From Deltaproteobacteria bacterium (GTDB lineage Bacteria > Acidobacteriota > Thermoanaerobaculia > Multivoradales > JAHZIX01): DNA of 64,000 nucleotides. The stretch is taken from the NCBI GenBank assembly GCA_022601195.1, contig JAHZIX010000002.1:186001-250000 (forward strand), given 5' to 3'. The stretch's first letter is position 1. The number at the start of each line of letters is the position of its first letter. A model generated the notes under the pieces. That model did no database searches. It saw only the letters and a program-made list of their open reading frames with translations, and was not told the DNA's origin. The position numbers and the translations under genes are program-made. Shown one piece after another: positions 1-9,272 of the stretch.

Positions 1-469
1 GGGAGCGACTGTCCAACGCGGGTGCACTACAGCCCCCCATCAAGACGAACCGCGCTTGGTTCATCTCAGCTCTGGTCGATATCACCATGGCGATGATCGC
101 CCCCTTGGAGGCTCCCACAACCGTAATCCGCTCCGCTGGGACTCCCCCTTCGACCAGAAGACGCATTTGCTCGACAATCCGCTCTGCGTAGTCATCAATG
201 TCCGTCTTCTCTCCTCGCAATTCGCTTACCACCGTCAGCCCCGTCCGCCCCAGCTCGTCGAGGATGTCTCGATACTCATAGGGACCAAATTCAGGGCTCA
301 CTGCCTCAGGCCCTTGGATTTCGACGATACGGCCATGAAGGTAAAACAAGTACGAGGCCTTTGGGTCGATGGGGGTCGCGGTCGATTGCAGACCTCGAAC
401 TGGTGGAGAGGAGCATGCTGAAAAGGCCAAAAGGGCCGTCGAGAAGGCAAGCAGGCAAAAGCGGATCAT
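1..469 (-). CDS. Alpha/beta-hydrolase-fold lipoprotein, 3' end cut by window edge
   Basis: An open frame runs from ATG at 469 to the window edge (156 codons, no stop), so only the N-terminal part is visible. It starts MIRFCLLAFSTALLAFSAC, a lipoprotein-type signal with Cys at residue 19, although -3 is Phe rather than the preferred Leu. Around residues 38-46 is a 'YLFYLHGRI' strand typical of the first beta strand and oxyanion region of alpha/beta hydrolases. Near residue 125 'VVGASKGAI' supplies a G-x-S-x-G nucleophile elbow. The start is supported by GGAGG (minus strand, 482-486) about 12 nt upstream. The catalytic Asp and His lie beyond the window, so the substrate cannot be inferred. Probably an outer-membrane-anchored or periplasmic esterase-like protein. 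Confidence 0.75.
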   Translation of the reverse strand, partial: MIRFCLLAFSTALLAFSACSSPPVRGLQSTATPIDPKASYLFYLHGRIVEIQGPEAVSPEFGPYEYRDILDELGRTGLTVVSELRGEKTDIDDYAERIVEQMRLLVEGGVPAERITVVGASKGAIIAMVISTRAEMNQARFVLMGGCSAPALDSRS

Positions 470-496
470 CTCGATCTAATCCTCCAAAAATCTGAT

Positions 497-524
497 GGGC
501 TACCCCTAAGGCCACAGGTAGCCC
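497..524 (-). promoter_or_regulatory. Leader hairpin before hydrolase gene
   Basis: GGGCTACC (497-504) and GGTAGCCC (517-524) are perfect 8-bp inverted arms with a 12-nt loop. In minus-strand RNA this lies just upstream of the Shine-Dalgarno of the gene starting at 469. It could be a leader structure or a terminator for upstream transcription. No U-run follows. Confidence 0.3.
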
Positions 525-739
525 TTATCTTACTCACCGATTTCTTTGGGAGGTGCCATAGAGGCCTGAAGATCCCGAGAAGACGGTGATTCAGGTAGAT
601 AGGGAGACGCAGCCAGAGGTCGATCACGAGGAAGCTCCAGACCCGGCCCCAGGTTCTCGACTGTTTCCCTCGAAGCACGGACAACCATACTCGATGATTC
701 GGGTCTGGAATCCCTTGAATAGACCAGACCGACCTGAAT

Positions 740-771
740 AAGGCCCTGTGAGCTTTCACTCACAGGGCCTT
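740..771. terminator. Strong intergenic hairpin
   Basis: AAGGCCCTGTGAG (740-752) pairs perfectly with CTCACAGGGCCTT (759-771) across a 6-nt loop, a 13-bp stem. Neither strand has a U-run after the stem, so it is a terminator-like or RNA-stability hairpin rather than a canonical intrinsic terminator. Confidence 0.45.
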
Positions 772-1192
772 GAACTGATCCGATACCTTTCTAAGATCTA
801 AGGACCCCACAGGGTTTTCTAAGTGAACTTACTGTCCAACCGGTCCTTGGTTCATGATAGTTGGTCCGGCTTTCAGACTCGCTCTGACCTTCATGGACTC
901 ACCCCCTTTCTTCCCACCGCTAGCTATCCACATTCGCGTAGAAGCCAGCCCTGGTCTTATTGATGCTTCGGTAGGTTCTGCCGAAGCTCTCGAGCGGCGA
1001 AGGTCGGCGACTCGACTTCTACCACCTGATCTAGGTTGCGAGAACGTCACGCTGATCGGGTCAACGGGCCAGAGACGAGAAGAGATGGAGAATGCCAGGC
1101 CAAAAACGATTCGAGACAACCAGGCTCAGTTACAGAAAGGGTGCTGGAGACCTGGCGAGACTTCCCACGGACTCTAGGGAAGAGTCTTTTCC
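772..1192. other. Intergenic, no gene recognised
   Basis: Short open frames occur on both strands, but none has a plausible Shine-Dalgarno together with a recognisable protein. I see nothing definable here. Confidence 0.4.
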
Positions 1193-1492
1193 TCAAAGCG
1201 GGTCACCGAACCCAACGTCGCAGTGGGGGCAGAGCTTGGTGAGGGTGCGAACGATTTCCCACTTCAGAGAGAAGGGGCTGCCGCAACGGGGGGCAGGACC
1301 AGAAATGGCCCCGAAAGAGTCGCCCTACCGGCAGGAGAGAGGCCCAAGAAGGATAGGAAAAGACTAGAGAGCAATGGACCGTCGCACCTCTTGGGGGAGG
1401 GTCGTGACAACTCCCAGCACCAGGAACACCCCCCAGAAGGACCCGCAAATTGCGGAACTGCCAAACCTGGGACCACAACCAAGGGTCCTGTT
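1193..1492 (-). pseudogene. Decayed membrane protein with C-terminal zinc ribbon
   Basis: One minus-strand frame, read through two internal TAG codons, gives a hydrophobic segment (around 'FWGVFLVLGVVTTLPQEV') and then a C-terminal block with 'RCGSPFSLKWEIVR' and 'LCPHCDVGFGDPL', ending in TGA at 1195-1193. The second CPxC pair is intact. The first would be a CPRC if the run of six C's near 1293 were five, so a homopolymer indel may add to the damage. A third in-frame TAG lies upstream. This looks like the decayed 3' part of a small membrane protein with a treble-clef or zinc-ribbon tail. No family is assigned. Confidence 0.35.
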
Positions 1493-1601
1493 CTACCCAG
1501 GGAATCCCTTTCCGTCGCCGTCGGTGGCCCCATCCTAATTTCGAAGAAGGCTACCCAACCGCCTTGCCCATAAGAGCGAGGCAAACGGGGCTTCGCCGCT
1601 A

Positions 1602-4475
1602 TCACTTGCGCAGAGTCGACCGAGACCCGTAGATCACCTTCAGTTGGACCTTCTCTTCGCCCCGCAATACCACCGCTGTCGCTTCCTGATCCGGTTTGGA
1701 TTGCCGGAGGATGTAAACGAAGTCGTGGATGTCGACGACTTCAGTTCCACCGAGGGCTACCAGGCGATCACCTCGTTCAAAACCGGCTCGATCGGCGGGA
1801 CTGCCTTCGCGGACCCCAGCCAGGAGAACCCCACCGCCTCCGTCTTCGGCCCCTACGTAGTCCGGGATAGTGCCGAGATAGGCGCCATAGGAACGGCTAT
1901 CTCCCTGGGGAGCGGGAGCGGGAACCTCTTGATAGGTGAGGGCTTCCTCCCGACCGGCCAACTCTGCCAGCAGCTCCGCTACCACGGTAGAGATACGGGC
2001 ACCGCCGGCGGCATTGATCAGGTGAATGTCATCGGCGGGCTTGTGGTACTCCTGGTGCGCACCAGTGAAAAAGTGAAGTACCGGAGTGCCGGCGGCATAG
2101 AAAGGTGTTTGGTCGGATGGACCGTAGCCGTCCCCGTCGAGAGCGCAGCGCATCTTGTGGCTCTGGCAGATGGGTTGCACCAGGTCCGGCCACTCGACAG
2201 CCGAATCCCCACCGAGAACCGCCACACTATTGCCGCGCAGACGCCCCACCATATCCAAGTTGACCATCGCCAAGAGGCCCTCCAACTGCACATCGTCGGG
2301 GGGATGGCGAGTCAGGGCCGTGGAACCGAGCAGGCCCGTCTCTTCCCCAGAAAAAGCCACTAAGTAGATATCTCGACGAAGCTCCTTCTGGCGCGGTACC
2401 AGGTGCCGGGCGATCTCCAACAAGGAGGCGGTGCCGGAAGCGTTGTCATCGGCGCCATTGTGGGGCTCTTCGCTCTCCGGCGCCAAGGAACCGTGGCCAC
2501 CAAGCCCCAGGTGATCGTAGTGAGCCCCTACCAGAACAGCTCCTTCCAACCGGTTTGCGGCACCAGCAGGGATCTTGCCCACGACGTTGGAGGTTGAAGT
2601 GCGGCGAACCGTCAAGTCGGTTGCCATAAGAGCCCGAGGGCTCCCGGATGGCGCCTCGAACAATTGACTGCCGACGGCTCGACTGAGGTGAAAGACAGGG
2701 ATACCCGCCTCCCCCTTGGTATTCACTTGCAGAGATGGAAGAGGAGCCTCCTCGGGAAGGTCTTGCCCCTCCTCCACTGCCGGCAGGTCCATCACGATCA
2801 GGCCAGCAGCCCCATGTTGGCGAGCGTTGAAGGCCTTGTAGCGTAGATCGCTGTAACGGCGCTGGGCCTCGGACTCCTCGAAACTCTCCGTGGTGGGAGT
2901 GAATCGCCGCACCGCGACGATCTTCCCCGTCACGTCCAAGTTGGCATAGTCGTCGATGCCGAGGTCTTTGGCACTAATGCCGTAGCCGGCAGCGACTACG
3001 GCAGCTTCCACTTCGTCGCCAGAAGACGAGAAGGATGCCGGCCTGGCGTCATCGGAGGATACGGCCTCGCCATCGATCACCAGCCGAGTTGCGCTCCCCA
3101 CTTCGACCTCCACGGGGACTTGAAAGGAATGCAGGAAAAGCCCTTCACCAGCTGCTGGCAGGACTCCTAGAGTCTCGAACTGCTCCGCGAGCCAAGCTGC
3201 CGACGCGTCGAGGCCTGAGGTGTGAATTCCCCGTCCCTGGCGGGCATCGTCCGCCAGCCAGGCGACATCCGCTGCCCACCGGTCCGCCGCTCTCGCCTCG
3301 ACTTTGGGTTCGTGTTCCACCCAACGGGCGACGTAGACGTCGGTCTCCCCCGGCTTTCCCTGGTTGCGGTTGGAGCCGAAGGCCAGCCATTTGCCATCCG
3401 GGGAAAACATCGGGAAGCCATCGAAACCGGGAGCGTAGGTGATGCGCTCCAATCGGCTACCATCTACATCGATGGCCCAAATCTCGAACTCTCGAGGACT
3501 GCCCGTACCGTAGTTGGAAGAGAATAGGATCCGCTTCCCGGAAGGAGTGAAATAGGGTGCAAAGGTGCCGGAATCCAAGTAGGTGATCTGCCGCGCCTCA
3601 CTGCCATCCGCGTTGGCGACCCACAACTCCAGCTTGCTGGGACGTACTAGGCCGCGAGCCAGAAGGCCTTGGTAGTCCTCCAACTCTTTCCCCGGCTGGG
3701 GCCGGGAGGCTCTCCAGACGATCTGCTCGCAATCGCTGGAAAAGAACGCACCGCCATCGTAGCCAGGAGTCTCGGTGAGACGCTCGACATCGCTACCGTC
3801 GGCCTTCATCCGGTACAGCTCTAGATCGCCGTCCCGCATGGAAGTAAAGATGATCGAACCGTCCACCGGACATACAGTAGCCTCGGCGTCGTAGACCTCG
3901 TTGTCGGTGAGGGGGACCAGCTGAGAGCCATCCCGTAGCGAAGAGTAGATCTCATAGCTGGGGTAGATGGGCCACACGTAGCCTTGGGATCGATCCGGAG
4001 GCGCCGGACAAGCCTTGTCATCCGCATGGGTGGACGCGAAGAGAACACTCTCTCCCGTGTGATTGAAATAGCCACAGGTCGTTCGGCCGGTACCGGTGGA
4101 AACGAGACTCGTCTCTCCGGAACCATCTGCCGCCATACGAAAGATCTGGTCGCACTCATAGGGAGGTCGGGTGGATTGGAAGATCAACTCTGTGCCATCC
4201 GGTGACCAATAGGCCTCAGCATTTTCGCCGCCAAAGCTCAGTTGCTTCACCTCGGCGAGATGGCTCTCCCTAGGATGATGCAATCGACCGGACTCCTCAA
4301 AGGCCGCCATCTCCTCTGCTGCCCCCTTGGCGTCGCTGCCAGGGTCCGCCTCCGATGCACTGGCCCATGGAGAGGCAGTGGTTTCTGAAAGAACCCCAAA
4401 AGGTAATCCTCCACCCAACATCCCCACCGCCAAAACGGCCATCCACCTACTTCGAATGACTCCCCTTAATTCCAT
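1602..4475 (-). CDS. Secreted TolB-propeller / PA / M28 aminopeptidase with C-terminal PDZ
   Basis: A 957-residue exported protein: a signal segment lies within residues 1-30. Residues ~75-390 hold WD40-like TolB blades ('YWSPDGTELIF', 'MFSPDGKWLAFGSN'), and ~400-630 form an inserted protease-associated-type domain. An M28 zinc peptidase covers ~630-860. All five expected metal ligands are visible: His in GAHYDHLG (~650), Asp in NGADDNASG (~673), Glu-Glu in SGEETGLLGS (~708), Asp in NLDMVG (~740) and His in EYHKPADD (~810). Residues ~880-950 form a PDZ-like fold ('GVREGSPADRAGFERGDRL'). The likely role is periplasmic or extracellular removal of N-terminal amino acids from peptides; the propeller and PDZ may present substrate. 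It lies 58 bp downstream of gap on the same strand and may be co-transcribed. The Shine-Dalgarno is GGAGAGGG. Confidence 0.88.
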   Translation of the reverse strand: MELRGVIRSRWMAVLAVGMLGGGLPFGVLSETTASPWASASEADPGSDAKGAAEEMAAFEESGRLHHPRESHLAEVKQLSFGGENAEAYWSPDGTELIFQSTRPPYECDQIFRMAADGSGETSLVSTGTGRTTCGYFNHTGESVLFASTHADDKACPAPPDRSQGYVWPIYPSYEIYSSLRDGSQLVPLTDNEVYDAEATVCPVDGSIIFTSMRDGDLELYRMKADGSDVERLTETPGYDGGAFFSSDCEQIVWRASRPQPGKELEDYQGLLARGLVRPSKLELWVANADGSEARQITYLDSGTFAPYFTPSGKRILFSSNYGTGSPREFEIWAIDVDGSRLERITYAPGFDGFPMFSPDGKWLAFGSNRNQGKPGETDVYVARWVEHEPKVEARAADRWAADVAWLADDARQGRGIHTSGLDASAAWLAEQFETLGVLPAAGEGLFLHSFQVPVEVEVGSATRLVIDGEAVSSDDARPASFSSSGDEVEAAVVAAGYGISAKDLGIDDYANLDVTGKIVAVRRFTPTTESFEESEAQRRYSDLRYKAFNARQHGAAGLIVMDLPAVEEGQDLPEEAPLPSLQVNTKGEAGIPVFHLSRAVGSQLFEAPSGSPRALMATDLTVRRTSTSNVVGKIPAGAANRLEGAVLVGAHYDHLGLGGHGSLAPESEEPHNGADDNASGTASLLEIARHLVPRQKELRRDIYLVAFSGEETGLLGSTALTRHPPDDVQLEGLLAMVNLDMVGRLRGNSVAVLGGDSAVEWPDLVQPICQSHKMRCALDGDGYGPSDQTPFYAAGTPVLHFFTGAHQEYHKPADDIHLINAAGGARISTVVAELLAELAGREEALTYQEVPAPAPQGDSRSYGAYLGTIPDYVGAEDGGGGVLLAGVREGSPADRAGFERGDRLVALGGTEVVDIHDFVYILRQSKPDQEATAVVLRGEEKVQLKVIYGSRSTLRK

Positions 4476-4533
4476 ATCCCTCTCCTTGGCCCGTCTCTTC
4501 TCGGCCTAGCCCACCTGTTCCATGCCGAGCTCC

Positions 4534-5547
4534 TCAATGATCGCGGGTCGCGATCATGGCGGCGAAATCCACCAGACGCGCTGAATAACCCCATTCGTTG
4601 TCGTACCAGGACAGAACCTTGACCATCCGATCCCGGAGCACCATGGTGCTCTCGGCGTCGATAATAGAGGAGTGGGGATCGCCGATAATGTCCCGAGACA
4701 CCAGAGCTTCTTCGGTGACCCGCAGGACGCCCTTGAGGGGTGGTTCCTGGGAGGCCTTCAAAAGAGCTGCGTTGACGGCCTCTTCGGTGACATCCGACTT
4801 CAGGGTAGCAACAATATCGGTCACCGAGCCGTCGGGCACCGGAACTCTCATGGCCATTCCGTCCATGCGGCCAGCGAGCTCCGGAAGAACGATCCCAGCG
4901 GCCTTGGCGGCTCCGGTGGTCGTGGGGATGATGGAAACGGCTGCGGAGCGACCTCGGCGGCGCTTACGCACGGGCGTATCCATCAGAGCTTGACTGGAAG
5001 TGTATGCATGGATCGTGGTGATCATGAGGTGCTCTACACCGAAACTATTGTTGAGAACCTTGGCCACCGGCGCCAGACAGTTGGTGGTACAAGAGGCCAT
5101 GGAGACCACCGTGTGGCGATCCGGGTCGTACTCGTGGGCATTGACCCCGATAACGAACATACCGTCGGCGTCTTCGGACGGAGCCGAAATGATGACCCGC
5201 TTTGCTCCCCCTTCTAAGTGAAGGGCTGCTTTCTCTCGGACCCGAAAGGCACCGGTCGCTTCCAGCACGATATCGACACCGTGGTCCCCCCAGGGGATTT
5301 CCGCAGGGTTTCGTTGGGAAAAGTAAGGGATACGCTCACCGGAAACAACGAAAGCGGAATCCTCGTGATCTACTTTTCGAGGGTACCAACCATGCACCGA
5401 GTCGTATTTCAATAGATAGGCCAGATCACCGCGGTCCGCCAAGTCGTTGACGGCCACCACCTTCATTCCCTGGCGATCCATGATGTGCTTGAAGGCACAT
5501 CGCCCGATGCGTCCGAAACCGTTGATACCAACCCGTATCTCACTCAT
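4534..5547 (-). CDS. gap: Type I glyceraldehyde-3-phosphate dehydrogenase
   Basis: Converts glyceraldehyde 3-phosphate, NAD(P)+ and phosphate to 1,3-bisphosphoglycerate in cytosolic glycolysis/gluconeogenesis. The start at 5547 (MSEIRVGINGFGRIGR) is chosen over an upstream ATG at 5619 because AAGGAG sits 10 nt before it and the Rossmann strand begins immediately. The catalytic motif SMASCTTNCLAP contains the nucleophilic Cys. The substrate-binding loop reads 'DTPVRKRRRGRSAAVSI', more basic than the usual DTPHKDLRRGR form. The C-terminal 'WYDNEWGYSARLVDF' is canonical. At 337 aa it has the usual family length. 'VAVNDLAD' keeps the Asp normally associated with NAD+ preference. Confidence 0.97.
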   Translation of the reverse strand: MSEIRVGINGFGRIGRCAFKHIMDRQGMKVVAVNDLADRGDLAYLLKYDSVHGWYPRKVDHEDSAFVVSGERIPYFSQRNPAEIPWGDHGVDIVLEATGAFRVREKAALHLEGGAKRVIISAPSEDADGMFVIGVNAHEYDPDRHTVVSMASCTTNCLAPVAKVLNNSFGVEHLMITTIHAYTSSQALMDTPVRKRRRGRSAAVSIIPTTTGAAKAAGIVLPELAGRMDGMAMRVPVPDGSVTDIVATLKSDVTEEAVNAALLKASQEPPLKGVLRVTEEALVSRDIIGDPHSSIIDAESTMVLRDRMVKVLSWYDNEWGYSARLVDFAAMIATRDH

Positions 5548-6091
5548 ATCGAAAAGACTCCTTCCAGTCCCTTTTCCTCTGTGGAGTGGCCACTCCCTAG
5601 TCGTGCCACCAAAAACCAACGGGTGCCCAAGCTAGAAAAGAGCGCAGGGCCCCTCGCGGTGGATCCCTGGCGCTGGGTCTCTGGCGTTGGATCCCTAGCT
5701 GAGGGTCCGTGGCACAAATTCCATGATGCCAGCCCCTGGAGCTGCCCCCATCGAGGGAAGCATCCTATGGCTGCCTCCCGGTCCCTCTCGAAGTATCAGC
5801 CCTCATCAACAATCGATTCTTGGAGACCCAATGCCTTCGCAAGACAAACCACCCGCGAAGGTCCCATGATGGTTGCCACCAAGAACCCTGTCAACCCAGA
5901 CCCCTACCGCCTCCAGCGGCGTCTCCCCTGCCCTGCCCTAGCAAGTCGGTCGATAGATCCGGCTCGGCCTCCTCGAGAAAGTCAACAGCCGACAGGGAAA
6001 GCTTCCAGACGAGCTGCCAGGCCCTTCTTCGAGCCGCTAGGAAAGACCGATTCGCTCCTTTGTGAGTGCAGGCTAGGATAGAATTCAGGAC
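5548..6091. other. Divergent intergenic region between gap and the export operon
   Basis: This 544-bp stretch must hold promoters for gap (minus) and the adaptor operon (plus). Around 5660-5700 there are imperfect direct repeats of GGATCCCTGGCG-like units. I could not fix -35/-10 elements with confidence, and no gene is seen. Confidence 0.4.
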
Positions 6092-7267
6092 ATGAAGAAA
6101 TGGGGAATTCGCCTCGTCCTTGTCTTGGCCCTAGTGCTCGCCGCCTGGGCGCTGCGCCGAACTGTACTCGCCCCCGAGCCCATTGAGGTCCAGGTCGTAG
6201 AAGCTTCTCTCGGCCTGGTGGAAGAAAGCGTTACCAACTCCCGAGCGGGCACAGTCAAGGCTCGCCGTCGGGCTCGCCTTTCGCCGGAAATCGGCGGGAG
6301 AGTGGTGGAGCTACCTTTCCGAGAGGGAGAGCGGGTAACCGCTGGAGCTGTCCTCCTACGACTCGACCCAAGCCTTCCAGCGGCTGAAGTGAAGCTCGCC
6401 CAACGACAATTGGCCGCCGCTGGCGCCGAGCGCCAGAGGGTTTGCTTCGAAGCCGACCGGGCGGATCGGGAACTAGCTCGAGTCCGCAGATTGGCGGACG
6501 ACGGTATCGTCTCTACCGATAACTTGGATCAAGCGGAAACCGCAGCCCAGGCCAGCCGGGCAGCCTGCTCGTCCTTTGCAGCTCGGCTGGAGCAGGCTCA
6601 GGCTTCGGTGGATCTGCGCCGCAGCTTCCTCGACCAAACTGTCCTGCGAGCCCCCTTCGACGGCATCATCGCCGACCTCGCTGTGGAAATCGGTGAGTAC
6701 ACCACTCCGTCTCCACCGGCCGTTCCGGTCCCTCCGGTGATCGACATCCTCGATCCCACCTCCATGTACATCAGCGCCCCCATGGATGAAGTCGACTCCG
6801 GCCGTATTCGACTGGGCCAGTTGGCCCGGGTCACCATCGACTCCTACCGCGACCGGAGTTTCCCAGGTCAGATCAGTCGTGTCGCCCCTTATGTGGAGGA
6901 TGTCGAGCGACAGAATCGCACCGTGGAAATCGAAGTAGAACTGGAAGATTCCACCCTGGCGGCCACACTCTTGCCCGGTACCTCCGCCGACGTCGAGATC
7001 ATCCTGGAAGCCAAGCAGGACGTCCTTCGGTTACCGACCTCAGCGCTCCTTCAAGGCACCAAAGTTCTGATCTTGAATGCCGGCACTCTGGAAGAGCGCT
7101 CGGTCACACCGGGTTTGAGAAATTGGAATTTTACGGAGATCTCCTCCGGCCTCGAGCCTGGACAAGAAGTCGTCAGCTCCCTCGACAGAGCCGAGGTCAA
7201 AGCGGGGGTCGAAGCGATCGCTGCCAATACGACACCCGGAGGAAACGCAGCGCAGGAGTCCCCTTGA
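6092..7267 (+). CDS. HlyD/MacA-type periplasmic adaptor subunit
   Basis: A 391-aa membrane-fusion protein that bridges an inner-membrane ABC permease and an outer-membrane channel. Residues 7-24 form an N-terminal membrane anchor. A barrel-sandwich (lipoyl) half begins near residue 60 ('RARLSPEIGGRVVEL'), followed by a long helical hairpin (~100-190). The second lipoyl half contains 'LDQTVLRAPFDGIIADL'. A beta-barrel domain follows ('GRIRLGQLARVTIDSY'), and the membrane-proximal domain lies near the C-terminus ('ISSGLEPGQEVVSSL'). It is first gene of a four-gene operon whose other members encode the ATPase and two permeases; its stop overlaps the next start. Confidence 0.9.
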   Translation: MKKWGIRLVLVLALVLAAWALRRTVLAPEPIEVQVVEASLGLVEESVTNSRAGTVKARRRARLSPEIGGRVVELPFREGERVTAGAVLLRLDPSLPAAEVKLAQRQLAAAGAERQRVCFEADRADRELARVRRLADDGIVSTDNLDQAETAAQASRAACSSFAARLEQAQASVDLRRSFLDQTVLRAPFDGIIADLAVEIGEYTTPSPPAVPVPPVIDILDPTSMYISAPMDEVDSGRIRLGQLARVTIDSYRDRSFPGQISRVAPYVEDVERQNRTVEIEVELEDSTLAATLLPGTSADVEIILEAKQDVLRLPTSALLQGTKVLILNAGTLEERSVTPGLRNWNFTEISSGLEPGQEVVSSLDRAEVKAGVEAIAANTTPGGNAAQESP

Positions 7268-8061
7268 TTCGCCTCCAGGGCATCACCCGAACCTTTTTCG
7301 TCGGTGGCCAGGCGGTCCACGCTTTGGCTGGCATCGACGAACACATTCGCCCTGGCGAGCACGTCGCCATCATGGGCCCCTCCGGCTCCGGCAAATCGAC
7401 CTTGCTCAATCTTCTTGGCTGCCTGGACCGACCCACTTCCGGCACCTACACCCTAGACGGCAGGGAAGTCGGCAGTTTGGGGGAGAGCGAGTTGACTCGG
7501 GTTCGTCGGCACCTCATCGGCTTCGTCTTCCAAAGCTATCACCTGGTGTCCCGCCTCACTGCTGAAGAGAATGTCGAGCTGCCCATGATCTTTGCCGAGA
7601 TCCCTCGCGGGGAACGCCGCCGGAAAGTGAAACAAGCACTGGAGGCGGTCGACCTGACCGATCGTGCCGACCACCGACCGGACCAGCTTTCCGGTGGCCA
7701 ACGCCAAAGAGTTGCCCTGGCCCGATCCACGGTCATGGGCCCCCGAATCCTGCTGGCGGACGAACCTACGGGTAACCTCGACTCTTCCTCCGGGGCACAG
7801 GTCTTGGGCCTCCTCGAGGACTTGAACCAACATGGCCTGACCCTGATCGTCGTCACCCACGACCCCAACGTCGCCCGGCGAGCCCAACGGACTTTGGTGC
7901 TACGAGATGGTCTCATCGTGCGGCGACTGCAAGCCCATGAGATCGGCAACACTCTCCCTTTTGAAGACCTGCCCTCCGAAGCGGCAGCCACGCCGCCAGA
8001 CTCTCCTCCCCAGGGCGAGGAAGGGTCGGTCGAAGCGAGCCCCGCCGGAAGCGAGTCATGA
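7264..8061 (+). CDS. MacB/LolD-type ABC transporter ATPase
   Basis: Powers the adjacent FtsX-type permeases. I take TTG at 7264 as the start: it overlaps the adaptor stop as TTGA, has GGAG 7 nt upstream, and gives the family N-terminus 'IRLQGITRTFFVGGQ'. Walker A is GPSGSGKST, the signature is LSGGQRQRVALARS, Walker B is ILLADEPTG and the H-loop is VTHD. All catalytic residues are present. At 265 aa it is slightly longer than LolD because of a Pro/Ser/Glu-rich tail after residue ~230. It ends in an ATGA overlap with the first permease. Confidence 0.94.
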   Translation: MIRLQGITRTFFVGGQAVHALAGIDEHIRPGEHVAIMGPSGSGKSTLLNLLGCLDRPTSGTYTLDGREVGSLGESELTRVRRHLIGFVFQSYHLVSRLTAEENVELPMIFAEIPRGERRRKVKQALEAVDLTDRADHRPDQLSGGQRQRVALARSTVMGPRILLADEPTGNLDSSSGAQVLGLLEDLNQHGLTLIVVTHDPNVARRAQRTLVLRDGLIVRRLQAHEIGNTLPFEDLPSEAAATPPDSPPQGEEGSVEASPAGSES

Positions 8062-9260
8062 AGGGGACCGACCGGCTGCGATTCGCCCTACAGGCCCTGA
8101 CCCGTCACCGCCTGCGCAGCCTCCTGTCCCTGGTGGGAATGGCCATCGGGATCGCCGCCGTCATCGTGCTGACCTCCTTGGCGGAGGGCGCCCGCCGCTA
8201 CGTGACGCAGCAATTTGCCAGTATCGGCACCGACCTGCTGGTGGTTCTGCCAGGCCGCACGGAAACCACCGGTGCGGTCCCGGGAAACGTCGGCGTACCC
8301 AACGATCTGACCCTGGAAGACGCAGAATCCTTGAAGCGTTCGATCCCAGCCATCGAAATCTCCGTGCCCCTGACCATGAACACGGAAACGGTGGCTCAAG
8401 GGGAGCGTCGGCGGCAAGTTGCCGTCCTGGGAAGCACCGAGAATTTTCTAAGGGTCTACAGCCTGGAAGTTGGCCAAGGCCAATTTCTCTCGACCCAAGA
8501 CGCAGCTCGAGGAGGATCGGTAGTGGTGTTGGGAGCCGCTACCGCTCGCGAGCTCTTCCCCGGAGAAAACGCCGTTGGCAAGGTTGTGCGCATCGGAAGT
8601 TGGCGGGTTCGAGTGATCGGAGTGCTGGCCTCCAAAGGAGCTCAGCTGGGCATCAACATGGATGAGATCGCCGTCATGCCGGTGGCCACCACCATGCGGT
8701 TATTCAATCGCACCTCCCTGTTTCGCATCCTCGCCCAATTGTCGCCTCAGGTAGAGGCCGACGAAACCGCTCTCCAAGTGATCGAGGTATTGAAGCAGCG
8801 ACACGGAGAAGAAGATTTCACCATCATCACTCACGACGCGGTGCTCTCCACTTTCGCCAGCATCATGAATGCCCTGACCTTCGCTCTCGCAGCGATCGCC
8901 GCCGTTTCTCTAACCGTGGCTGGAGTCGGCATCATGAATGTCATGCTGGTCTCGGTGTCGGAGCGCACTGCCGAGGTGGGTTTGCTCAAGGCATTGGGAG
9001 CAGGGCCCAGACAGATCCTGGGTATTTTCGTCACCGAGGCAGCGCTCCTATCCACCGCTGGAGGACTCTGCGGCCTCGCCTTCGGCTGGTCGATAGTGGC
9101 CCTTACGGTACGCCTCTACCCGGCACTCCCCGCGAGTCCACCGACCTGGGCCGTGGTTTCCGCCCTGGTTGTCTCTACCGTAGTGGGAGTCCTTTTCGGA
9201 GTCCTACCGGCCCGTACCGCCAGCCGGTTGGACCCGGTAGAGGCGCTGGGAAAAGGATAA
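8058..9260 (+). CDS. MacB-like FtsX permease 1
   Basis: A 400-aa permease with the MacB plan: one N-terminal transmembrane helix ('LVGMAIGIAAVIVLTSL', ~25-45), a large periplasmic MacB_PCD domain (~50-260), then three C-terminal helices of the FtsX domain (~270-395). The sequence 'SERTAEVGLLKALGA' is the coupling-helix motif contacting the ATPase. Its start overlaps the ATPase stop (ATGA). Such systems extrude antibiotics, lipoproteins or peptides by a mechanotransmission cycle; the substrate cannot be read from sequence. Confidence 0.93.
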   Translation: MKGTDRLRFALQALTRHRLRSLLSLVGMAIGIAAVIVLTSLAEGARRYVTQQFASIGTDLLVVLPGRTETTGAVPGNVGVPNDLTLEDAESLKRSIPAIEISVPLTMNTETVAQGERRRQVAVLGSTENFLRVYSLEVGQGQFLSTQDAARGGSVVVLGAATARELFPGENAVGKVVRIGSWRVRVIGVLASKGAQLGINMDEIAVMPVATTMRLFNRTSLFRILAQLSPQVEADETALQVIEVLKQRHGEEDFTIITHDAVLSTFASIMNALTFALAAIAAVSLTVAGVGIMNVMLVSVSERTAEVGLLKALGAGPRQILGIFVTEAALLSTAGGLCGLAFGWSIVALTVRLYPALPASPPTWAVVSALVVSTVVGVLFGVLPARTASRLDPVEALGKG

Positions 9261-9272
9261 GGCCACCGTGTC

